The notes under the pieces were generated by a model that was not told the origin of the DNA, made no database searches, and was given only the letters and a program-made list of their open reading frames with translations. Source: Sordaria brevicollis (taxonomy: Eukaryota > Ascomycota > Sordariomycetes > Sordariales > Sordariaceae). From it: 64,000 bases of DNA. Below, piece after piece: positions 49,101 through 59,646 of this stretch. The stretch is taken from assembly GCA_033439795.1 (NCBI GenBank), contig JAUTDP010000010.1, positions 2,480,001 through 2,544,000 of the forward strand, written 5' to 3'. A program made the translations under genes and the position numbers. The first letter of the stretch is position 1; the number at the start of each line of letters is the position of its first letter.

Positions 49101-52100
49101 TGCAACATCAGCATTCGGCTCAGATCATTCCTTCCCAGCTTCAACGCTCTATGTCGGCTGCATCTGAGATTGGTGGTCCTGAGGAGATCAACGTCGAGCT
49201 TGCTCCTCGATCATCTTCACCTGTTGCTGAACTGGATGTTCCTCTGTACGTGCAGCGCGCTGATGGAACTTGGGGTGAGATTGTCGAGGAAGAAGAGGTT
49301 GAAGACACCGAAGTTCCCCACTCGCCTTCGCCTGTGGAGAAGGAATTCGACGTCGAAGAGATGCAGCATCAGCATTCCAGTCAGATCCTTCCTTCTCAAC
49401 TTCAGAGGTCGGTGTCGCCTGCCAATGAAGAGCGCGCCGTCCCAGAGGACATTGAACTTCCTGATTCGCCTGTGGAAGAGTTTACGCCTGAGGAGGCTGA
49501 ACTTTCTCGCTCCGTTTCACCAGTGGAGAAGGAGTTGGATGTCGTCGAGATGCAGAGTGAACTCCCTGCTCAGTCCCTTCCTTTGTACGTTCAGCGTGCA
49601 GACGGAACGTGGGGCGAAGTTCCTGAGGATACTGAGCTCCCAGCTTCCGAACCTGCCTCGCCCATCATCGCGCCCGAGGAAGCAGAACTCTCACGCTCGC
49701 CTTCGCCTGTGGAGAAGGAATCGGACGTCGAAGAGATGCAGCATCAGCATTCAGCCCAGATCCTTCCTCTGTTTGCTCCTCTCTTCGTTCAGCGTATGGA
49801 TGGAACCTGGGGTGATGTCGACGAGGAGGTTGAGCTCCCGCGGGCACCATCGCCTATCGAAGAAGTCAAAATTTATGAACCGCCTTCCCCGGTGGTTGAG
49901 GTAGCGGATGAGCAGCTTGACAAGCACACTGCTCCCGAAGACTCCCCTGTCATTGCCGCCAAGGACTTTACCCCTCAGCATGAGCCGGAAGCCATTTCAT
50001 TGCCAGTTGATGAAGACCTTGACCTTCTTCCCTCTCTCCCGACATCGCCTACTGAGGAGCATGCTTCGCCTGCCACCTCGCCTGTCGTTAGTGCAGTCAC
50101 TGAGCAGGAGCCTGTTCCCGAGGCTATCTCCGAAGTTGTTCGTGAAGTCACCCCTGAGCCTGTGAATGTAGCACTTCCCGTCGATCAAGACTTGGATCTT
50201 CTTCCGGAGCTACCTGAGAGTGGTCCGGCGTCACCCACGAAGGAGCATGCTTCCCTTGCCACTTCCCCAGTTCTCGACGCGGCCATCGATAAGGAACTTC
50301 CTCTTCCCAAGGACCAGGACTTGCTTTCCGCGCCAGAATCCGAACCAGAAATCATTGAGGAGCCTGCTCGCCAGAGCTTCGACTCGGACCTCTTCTACGA
50401 TGCTGTCGAGGGCAAGGGCAAACAACCGGCAACCGGTGATGAGGAACTGACTAAACAGGGCGACGCTTCCAAGACCAGCCCGACACAAGAATACGAGGTA
50501 GTCGACGACGTTGACGACCTTGACTCTATTGACGGTGTCGAATCAGATATCTCGGAGAACGGCCTACTCACGGAGGCTCCAACAAGTAAGCAAGCGAACC
50601 AAGATGAATTACCAAAGCGAGACCGAGGAGAAGAAGAGGTGGCTGCTGCTACGATCGAGCGATCGGAAGATGATGCCCCCATCATACCTCGGGACCCTAC
50701 TACAACTACTACTGGCGACGGACATCATGCTGACATTCTCAGCCGCGAAGCAGACAACAATGTGGACCTTCGTCGGTCAGCTGGTGGGTCGCCAGTTCCA
50801 ACTTCCACGTCGATAGCAGCAGCCACCGCCGCAGCAGCGGGAGCAACACTCATTGCGACTGCTGTGAATGAGCTCCTTGCCAAAACAAAGAAAGACAACG
50901 AACTGGAACCAAGAGATACCGTCGAAGTTCACCCGGCCGTTAAGGGTGTCATCAACAGAGGCTTTGACGAGTACGACTATGCTACCGGCGTATCCCCTAC
51001 CACGGTTGGCCTCGGTCTCATTGAGGATGTCCCTCAGGAACTCTATCCTATGGATGGACCCTCTCCCAAGCTTCTCTCTGCTTCAACCTTCCCTCTAGAG
51101 GAGGTTGGAAATGATGAGGGCGATTATTTTGCCAACGTTGAGCTGCCCAAGGGTGCCATGTTCGAGGAACTTCCGTCCGATTCTGAGCAGCCTGCTCCAG
51201 AGCACGCCAGCCACTTCACCCACGACGCGCCTTCCGAGCCTGAAGAGCACGAAGTCAAGAAACCCCGGAAGTCAATCGACGAAACGCAACGGCCCGAGAC
51301 ACTTTTCGCTCCACGCAAGCCAATGCCATACGCTTCAACAAGGGAGACACCAGTCAAAGAATCTCCCAAGCCTGCGCCGCCTGTTGAAGAGACACGTCAA
51401 CCCCCCAAGCAAGCCGAGCCCGTCCGCCACAAGCGCATCAAGTCCACCGAGCCGGCACGGCTTCACAACGAAGCCCTCGCGGCATCTCTCTCACCGCCCG
51501 CCAAGACACCCACCAGAAACTCCTGGCCCGCCGCTGCTTCCACTGGAAAAGTCAAAGCACTCGCCGCCTCGTTCCTTGAGTCTTCCTCCGTCAACCGCGG
51601 TTCATCCCCTGTTACGCCCCGCTTCCCGCCATCCGCGATGCGTCAACAAGAGCAGCCACCTACCTCAGTTCTGCTCAAGGAACAGTCTCAGCGCCGATCT
51701 CGCGAACTTGCAGCCAATTATCTCGAGACGTTCGCCGACGATCGCAAGACCAGATCCAAATCCCAATCGCGCGGCACCCAAACGTCGACATCTTTTTTAG
51801 GGCGCGCGGCACCGGACGCCGCTTCTACTAAGTGGACGCCGGTGCCAGTTGATTTGGATAGCTTAGGGCAGACTGTCGTCCCTGAGCCTGAGAAGCCTGC
51901 AAAACAAGAGGCGGCTAGTCCCCCATCTGTTAGCTCGGCAGAGGGGGAACAAACTGAGGGCCAGTCAATGGCTTTGGAGTTGGCTGTTTCTTACCTGGAC
52001 GATGAGGGCGAAGACGTCGGTAACGTGCCCATGGTCGTTACGCCTGGTGCGTCAATGGAGATTACCCCTAGTCCTGAGAGTTCGCCTGATCTTCCACCTG

Positions 52101-55100
52101 ACAATGCCCCGGAGGTCATGCACGGGCCTCCCGCTCCTGAGGTTGCGCAAGCACCTGAACACCAGCCCGAGCCTCAGCAAGAAGAGGAAAATAATTCTCC
52201 TATTGAGTGGGGACGAGGCATGTCCTTGCCAAGTGTCGAAATCCATCCCGCTACGCCTCGTGTTGTGGAGGAAGAAGAGGAGGTTGAGTCTTTGTTTGAC
52301 ATTGCCCCGACTGCGCCTGCTCCGGTGCATCACGGCATTGAGACTCTCTCAACGGTGATGGAGGAGTCGGAACCTACTTCTGCTGATGAGGCGGAAGAGC
52401 GTACCCCCAAGCCCCCTCACGTGTCAACTTTCGAAGCGCGTGAGGCCCCTCTTGCCGCCGATGATGAACCCGAACAGCTGGAGCGTTCTCTCAGCCCTGG
52501 TATGGTTACCGAGGAAGTTCAACCGAGTCCGACAGTTAAGATAGATGTTGAGGAGATGCAAAGACAGCATTCGAGACAAATCATTCCGCCTAATCTACAG
52601 CGACCTGCGTCGCCTCAGCCAGTTAAGCCGGAGGAGGTTGAACTCCCTTCCTCACCCATTATTGCTCCCCAGGACATTGAACTCCCTTCCTCGCCTGCAC
52701 CTTTCGAGTCAGAGGAACCTCAACCATCTCCAGCCAACATTGACGTCGATGAGCTTCAGCACTTGCACTCAAGGCAAATCATCCCTCCCAACCTTCAACG
52801 TCCAGCATCCCCTCAGCAAGTCAAGCCCGAAGAGATTGACCTCCCATCCTCGCCTGTCCTGAAAGCGGAGGATGTCGAGCTTCCCAGCTCTCCAGTGGAG
52901 GAGGATATCGACGTTGATGAACTCCAGCAATTGCACTCGAGACAAATCATTCCTCCTCAAGCCAAGCCCGAAGAGGTTCAGCTCCCCAGTTCTCCAGTTG
53001 AGGAGAAGGTAATCCCTGTTCTTGCCACAGGACTAGTTGCGGCAGCAACTGGTCTTACGCTTGCTTCTTCCAAGACTGCAAAGAAGGACAAATATCATTT
53101 CGAGGAGGATTCCGATTCCGATTCCGCTTCTTCTCCTGTTGAAGAAGAAAGCGAGAGACACTTGGTTGACAATGCAGAGGACGTGCATCGCCGTCCTGCT
53201 ACGCCGGAGGTTTATCCTGCGGATGTTGAGCTTCCTGCTTCCCCTGAGATGCAGGCTAAGGATATTGAGTTGCCTGGGTCTCCGGAAATTGTGCCAGAGG
53301 ATATTGAGTTGCCAACTTCTCCTGTCAACGAACCTGAAGACCTGGAGCCGGTCTATGACTCTGACTCTGAGGAGGAAGAAAACCTGCCAACTGCGGAAGC
53401 TCATTCTACAAAGTCCGAGGAAATCGACATCGCTAAGCTCCAGCATCTGCATTCAAGACATTTTATTCCTCCACATCTCCAACGTTCCGTTTCTCCCCAA
53501 GCCAGAGCAGAAGAAGTTGAACCCCACTCCGATTCTGAGGACGAGGTGGAGGAAGGCAACACGCCAATTGTTGAAGCTCACAGTCCACGCCCAGAACATA
53601 TTAGACTGCCGTTGTCTCCTGCCGTTGAACCCAGGAATATTGAGCTTCCCTCTACGCCTGTCAATGAACACGAGGATTTGGAGCTTGGCTCTGATTCTGA
53701 GTCTGAGGCGGAGGAGCACACGAGGCCGGCTGTTGAAGCGCATGTTTCGAAACCTGAGGAGATTGAGCTGCCTTCATCTCCTGCCATTCCGTCTTCCCCT
53801 GTGGCGCAGCCCAGAGACATTGCGGTCCCTTCTACACCCAAGCATGAGGAGGAGCATGAGTTCGAATTCGAGCCCAATCCTTCCCCCGAGCAGGAAAGGT
53901 CAACTTACCCTCTTCACGACATGGACTACGAGCATGAGCACGGACAAGAGCAAGAAGATGATGATGACTACGACCCCCTAGCCGACCTCCTCCCCTCCCC
54001 CGAAGCCAGTCCCGAACAACACCGCGAGCGTTACCAGCGGGAACTTCCAGGCCATCCGCATCCCCTCATGATGCACCCCGTTGAGTACTCGGCGCCTCAC
54101 CAATATGATTACGAGGAAGAAGAAAGCGTTCACACGCCCGTTCACGTTGAACCGGTTGAGTTCTGGCATTCGCCCGAGTTGAGGTATCACCCTTCGCCTG
54201 AGCTGAGACCTGTAGAACAGGAGTTTGGGTTCTTCCCGGAGGTGCAGCCGGAAGACGTGCAATTGCCGCCTTCTCCTGCCGATGAGGAGCAGCAGGGAGA
54301 GTTGCCGCATGTTGAGGTTGATGTTGTCAAGCCGAAGGATGTGGAGAAGGTGGAGGTAGAGGTTGGTGAGGAGAAGAGGGAGGTTGATGTCCATGGTCGA
54401 GATGATGAGTGGGAGAGTGACGATAATGAGAGTGGTGAGGATTTTGAGCATGATGATGAGAATGACGATGGTGAGTACGCTAATGTGACGTGAAGAATGG
54501 GCGTGTGGCTGACTTGAGTACAGATGCAGAGTTTGAAGTTCATCAGGCGGAGACTGTTGCTATTGCTACTGGTACCGTTGCCATGCTTGGCGGTGCGGCG
54601 CTGGTGGCGAATACACTGAAGAAGAAAGAAGACGAGAAAGCAGAGGACCATAAGGTGGAGGAGCGTTTGCAGAGAGATGAAGAAAGTGAGAAGACAGACA
54701 GTGAGGGTGAGGACGAGAAGAGTGAGGACGAAGATGACAAGGTCAAGCCTGTTGCGATCACGCGCGGCGATGACAAGCAAGACAGCGAGGATGAAGATTC
54801 GGAGTTTGAGGGACAGCATGAGAAGGACGGAGAGTCTGAGGATGAGCATGAAGGTGAAGCGGATGAGAAGCACGGTGAGGAAGCCAAGGGTACTCCCAAG
54901 GCTGTTCCCGAGGGTGGTGAAGGACAGCAGCGGGCGGAGGATGACGTTCTATCGGTTTCCATCATGAACGACGCGGACACCAAGAGTCTTGCTAGCAAGC
55001 CTTCTTCTGACGGCCTTGTCGAGCCCGGTCTCGACCGCCAAGATTCCGAGACCATCCCCAAGGCGATCAGGGAAGGAGCGCCAATGCCGTGGGCCTTGCA

Positions 55101-58100
55101 GAGCAAGCGCCGCGAGGACTCCAATTCGCCTCCCCCGGTTGTGCAACGCTCGTTCTCTTTCCCTGACGACATTGCAGACGAGGAAGCATTCACTGTCAGT
55201 CGCTCCAACACAGTGAATGAAGGAATGGGGGGTGACACGAATCATGGGGAAGGTCCGGCAGCAGCCAGTCACGCGACATCGGAACAAACTACTCACAGCA
55301 GCCAACATCCACAAACTCCCAGCGCGCCCATGTCCACCATTTCCGACTACGCGCATTCCTACAACAGCTTACCGACATTGCAGGAGGAACAAGACTGGAC
55401 GACGGATGACGACAGAAAGAGAGACGGCGGCGACAAGGACGGCAACATCACTGGTCTTTTCAGATACGGGACTCCCGTCATGGATCCCAACCGCGACAGT
55501 GGTTTTACCTTGTCGGCCAGAGGCTCGCCGCAGATGCCACGATATGCGGTCTTCAACGAGCAGTATCACCAGCAACAGCAGGAGCGATATCCCATGATCA
55601 AGGAGGAGGATCTGCGCGAGAGAGGGGTTGATCTACGAGACTTTGCCAATAGCCCGTCTGCCGGCAGTGATCGGACCGAGACTGGACCTTCGTCTCCTCT
55701 GAGAATTGCCGCGACTCCCAAGATCCAGGAACCAGTTCCTGAGAGCTCCGAGGACGAGATGGACGTCGACACCGAACAGCAGCAACATGGCGATGAGACA
55801 AAGAAGGAAACGCCAGACGACAAACCTGAGCAACACATTCCCAAAACCTTGCCAGGCCTCGGAATCGCCTTGAGGCCAACAGGCGCTACCCGAAGCGTCG
55901 CGGACATCAGCAAGCAGTTGCAATCAGCAGTTTCCGGAAACCAATCACCATCACCGGTTCCCCGGCCAATCCCGTCCAACACTGGTGTTGCACGACTGCG
56001 CTCACCCGAGCCGCTGAGTGTTGATAAGTTCAACAACTTGCGGCCTGACAGTCCAGGCAACAGCAGCGTCAGCAGCCGGTCTCACACAAGCACTCCCCCA
56101 CTCAGACGGATGGACAAGCGGGCCACTGGCAACCTGCGCTCCCTCTCCTTTGGCAGCCAACAGGATTCCGCCGCCAAGTCATTCCTTGGAACACTTGCAG
56201 AGGAACAGGGAGAGGGAGGAGAGACACAGACACAGACACAGACTGCTACAGTGAGCAGCCCTCCACCGGCCACGGGCAGTTCCAGAAGCCTGAAGGCGGC
56301 CAGTATCGGAGGGGTCAGCCCAACTGGGACTCCCTCGCGTGGTCCTGTGAATAGTGACACCACCACATCCCGATCGGGATCGTCACTCACAGCTGAACCT
56401 GAAAATGCCCCCCACCAAAACCAGATCCCAGCCACCCCCAGTCCTCCCCGGCCCAACACTAGCAGGGCTACCAGCGCTAACAGCGTCCTTGCTGGGGCCG
56501 GTGCAACTGCCCAGTCTGCCCTGGCATTGGGCCCTACCCACTTGCTCTCCACCACAGCTGTCACCACCACTCCCAGCCCTGTCGCCGGTGACGACAATCT
56601 CGACAAGAGCAAAGACAAACACAAACAAGTTGTTGGTGTTGCTGCGACAACGCCCCGGGCTCTTTCTGTCGCCTCTGCCACGCCCGTCGCCAATGAAGGC
56701 CGCACCCGATCTAAGGGGTCAATGGATGTGCCCGACGTTTATGTAAGTTTTTGACGAGCAAACTGTGTAAAAAGCACGCTGACTGACAAAATTGTTTTCT
56801 ACAGGATGGCTTAGGCGAAGGTCGCCTGGGCTCCCCGCGATCGCCCGCCCGCCCGCCCAGCTTGCGCAAACGACAAAGCGTCCAGCTTAACGATCTGGAA
56901 ACCAGACTCGCGCAGTTGATGGCCGAGAATGCCGCCCTCACCAAAGCCAAAAACGATGCCGAAGCCGAACTGTCCCATCGCAACGCCGAGCTGACCAGCA
57001 TCCTCGCCGACAAGGAAGTCGAACTCGAGAACCTGACACGCGATCTCCGAGAAGCACAAGAAGAATGCAACCGACTCGAGGAAACATACGAAGGGCTCAG
57101 GAGCTCAACCTCGGCCATCGCCGTTAAGCACAGCGAGAAGGTGCGCGAACTCGAAGAACAAGTCCAAAAAGCCACCGAGGAACTCGCCGCCGCTCAGAAG
57201 GGTGGTCACGAACAATATACCAAGGCCATCGCGGAGAAGGATGCCCAGATTGCCCATCTGCGCGCCCAATTGGACGCCCAAACTGCTCAAATCCGTGAGA
57301 TGCAAGAGCAAATTGAGAACCAGCAACAAGCACTTGCTGCCGCTGCTGCTCGTCAACAGTCACCGGAACCATCGGTGTCAGACGACTTCCTCGACCTACA
57401 CGACGTCGACTACTTCGACCAGCGCCTCCAACAACTCTGCGCCCACGTGCAACAATGGGTCCTCCGCTTCTCCAAATTCAGCGACATGCGCCGCTGCCGC
57501 CCCATCTCCGAGATTGACGACGCCAAGCTGATCGACCGTCTCGATAACGCCGTGCTCGACGGCTCCGACGTCGACGACTACCTCGCCGACCGCGTGCGTC
57601 GTCGCGACGTGTTCATGTCCATGGTCATGACCATGATTTACGAATTCGTCTTCACCCGCTTCCTCTTTGGCATGGACCGCGACCAGCGCCAACGACTCAA
57701 GTACCTTGAGAAACAACTTTCCGAAACTGGCCCCGTACACGCAGTCCGTCAGTGGCGCGCTGTCACCCTCACCCTCCTGAGCCAACGCCGCAACTATAAG
57801 TCCCAGCGCGATAGAGACACCGAAGCAGTCGTCCAAGCGATCCTAGACGCGCTGGATAAGATCCTCCCGCCTCCTAGTGATAAAGAAAAAGTCATCCTCG
57901 ACCAGCTCCGCCGCGTCGTGCGCGAGGCGGTATCCCTCTCTATTCAGATGCGGTGTCAGCGCGCTGAATATATTATGCTCCCTCCTTTACAACCGAAGTA
58001 TGACGAGAGCGGCGAACTTGTTGAAACTGTATCGTTCAACGCCTCGCTCATGAATGAACGCTCTGGCGACGCTGACGCGCCCGACCCGGAAGAACTAGAG

Positions 58101-58367
58101 AGACAGCGGGCTACTGTCAGAGTTGTGCTGTTCCCGCTGGTTATTAGAAAGGGGGATGATATGGGAAGGGGAGATGATGAGGTTGTGGTTTGTCCGGCGC
58201 AGGTGTTGGTGCAGAGACCGAGGAAGCAGAGACGGGTTGTTAGTGGAGGTGGAGGTGGAGGTGGAGGAGGAGGACAAGGAAGGCCGGCGCCGGTGAGTAG
58301 GGCGCCGACGGGGACAGGGATGGGTGGGGATGAGGAGATGGGGGAGATGGAGGCTGGGAGGATTTGA
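43103..58367 (+). CDS. lah-2: Leashin LAH-2, hyphal-apex/septal leashin (giant repeat protein)
   Basis: My exon model is 43103-43687, 43772-54470, 54524-56742 and 56805-58367, about 5021 residues. The start is uncertain: 43103 is the first ATG in frame after the LAH-1 stop, but a downstream ATG or an upstream spliced exon is possible. The protein begins with DVELPxSP repeats. About 939-3430 carries 17 HSRQIIPP modules and about 10 QRADGTWGE modules, and two LPVDEDLDLLPSLP modules of the LAH-1 type lie near 50000 and 50190. Three short Ala/Gly-rich hydrophobic segments follow. The protein ends in a coiled coil (about 4527-4682) and a folded domain (about 4693-4976). LAH-2 is known to localise to the hyphal apex, and in fused leashins the C-terminus reaches the septal pore. 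The promoter must lie inside lah-1 if the two are separate transcripts. Confidence 0.72.
43688..43771 (+). other. lah-2: lah-2 intron 1 (84 bp, in-frame, stop-free)
   Basis: The donor is GTAAGA after GACAAG, a branch point GTGCTAAT lies at 43751-43758, and the acceptor is CCTGCAG. Phase 0. Length is a multiple of three with no stop, so retention adds 28 residues. The insert holds CTATATAC and CCAATC words, which could be part of a promoter, but they are too short to rely on. Confidence 0.8.
46000..53500 (+). repeat. lah-2: LAH-2 protein repeat arrays, HSRQIIPPGLQR and QRADGTWGE
   Basis: Seventeen modules read like QHLHSRQIIPPGLQRSVSP (variants QHQHSAQILPSQLQR), usually preceded by an acidic DVDE or DIDE. 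Ten modules read like LYVQRADGTWGEV. Both are surrounded by DVELPxSP units. Two hybrids, near 49560 and 49740, run the first motif straight into the second (AQSLPLYVQRADGTWG), so the motifs may share an origin. The array falls into two blocks, about 46.0-49.8 kb and 52.5-53.5 kb. Conserved His, Gln, Ile and Pro positions point to a short binding motif for an unidentified partner. Confidence 0.87.
54471..54523 (+). other. lah-2: lah-2 intron 2 (53 bp)
   Basis: The donor is GTGAGT, a branch point GGCTGAC lies at 54507-54513, and the acceptor is TACAG. Phase 1; the rebuilt codon is GAT. Retention stops at 54493. Confidence 0.9.
56743..56804 (+). other. lah-2: lah-2 intron 3 (62 bp)
   Basis: The donor is GTAAGT, a branch point CGCTGAC lies near 56777-56783, and the acceptor is CTACAG. 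Phase 0. Retention stops at 56754. Confidence 0.92.
56805..58367 (+). other. lah-2: LAH-2 C-terminal coiled coil and conserved domain
   Basis: The last exon encodes 520 residues. A heptad-type coiled coil occupies its first third (LETRLAQLMAENAALTKAK onwards). A compact, mostly helical domain follows (DYFDQRLQQLCAHVQQWVL, then RRRDVFMSMVMTMIYEFVF). It is rich in aromatic and hydrophobic residues and is the least repetitive part of the locus. A basic and Gly-rich tail follows. In related fungi the leashin C-terminus directs septal-pore or apical localisation; assigning that role here is by analogy. Confidence 0.75.
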
Positions 58368-59512
58368 GGAGATGAAGAAAGTTGGAAGATGGGAGTTCAA
58401 TAGAAGGGAACATGGAGGGAAGAAAGGAGGAGAATGGTGGGAAGGAGTAATAGAAAGGGTGGATGGAAGGAAGAACAGATGGAGGAAAGATGGAAGGAAA
58501 AAAGGTGACGAAGAAATGACTTTCTAAAAAAGATCTTTTTAGTACTAATTTCTTGTCTTGTCTTGTTTTTGTTGTTTATCTAGTTGTTAGTCTTGTTTAT
58601 GTCCTTGCTGGCTTGTTGGCTTCATGGCTTTAGTTTAGTTGGTCGCAGGAGTTGGCGGTGTTAATGGCTTATTGTTTTGAGCTCTTGAATTGACTTCTTG
58701 CTAAATGATGTCTCTTCCTGTTGATCTTGGATTTTGAAAGTGGTTAAAATTTTGAGCATGATACGAATTTTGAGTCGAGCAGTTTTGACTTGGGCTTTTC
58801 AACACTCAACCCCGTGCATGCATCATCATGTGATGATGCTGCTTTGGTCGATGACGCTCACCTCACAGCTGAGTGCATTGCATCACACCTGCCTTTACAT
58901 CTTTCCCACCGTCTGCCCCCATCTCTTTCACCTCTCTCCCCTGCAAAGTATATCTTTTCTCTCTCTCTCTCTGTAAACTCCATCTCCCCCCTCGACATCT
59001 CGTCTACTTATCTCCAACGTCTGCAATCTCCATTCTACCACCGACAGACAGCAAACAGCACATTGAGAGTGCGATGCGGCATCACAACCACTTTGACCGA
59101 CGCGTTCTGGGGCTCATGCTGCCGAGGGGAACTTAATTTGAGTTGATGTTGTGGTCTTATTGTCAAAAGTTTACTAAGCACTTGTTCTGTTTTTCTCTTT
59201 TGTCTGCTTCATTTTCCCAAAAACCCATTTTCCTCCGTCAAAACGTTAACATTTCGGTGCCCGGGATAAACCGTCGATCTCTAAGACAAGATTTTCAATC
59301 ATTGACTCTTCCGTATTGCTATCCGCAAACTACTACATGTGGTATTCCCCCTTCCCGTGTTCGTGCTATCCAAAGACTTGTTATTACCCTCCCCAGGTTT
59401 CCTATCCCTTTTCCCTTTCACAACCCTATCATAACCCTTTCCCAGCCCTTCCCAACCCTTTCACAACCTTTTTCCAACCCTTTCCCCACCTCACTATATT
59501 CCACCCCATTAC
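58368..59512. other. Convergent intergenic region (lah-2 and transcription factor 3' ends)
   Basis: About 1.1 kb between two converging genes. It has T-rich stretches after the lah-2 stop, a CT microsatellite near 58957-58971, and a pyrimidine-rich tract of AACCCTTTCCC-like units at about 59415-59490. No convincing ORF or RNA gene is visible. Confidence 0.6.
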
Positions 59513-59613
59513 TTACTCCTCCCCCCTCCCCCTCCCCTGCGAATGCCCATGCCCCCCCCCTCCTCCTCCTCCTCCTCTAACCCCCGTCAACCCCTGCTGC
59601 GAACTTGAATTCA

Positions 59614-59646
<33 letters not shown>

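Noticed and set aside
53005..53036. A tiny intron at GTAATC-CCACAG in lah-2
   Set aside because: At under 35 bases with no branch point it is too short, and the retained sequence gives one of the hydrophobic segments.
59415..59490. Possible interstitial telomere-like repeat (AACCCTTTCCC units)
   Set aside because: The units do not match the Neurospora telomere repeat (CCCTAA/TTAGGG) and vary in length. A pyrimidine-rich slippage tract is simpler.
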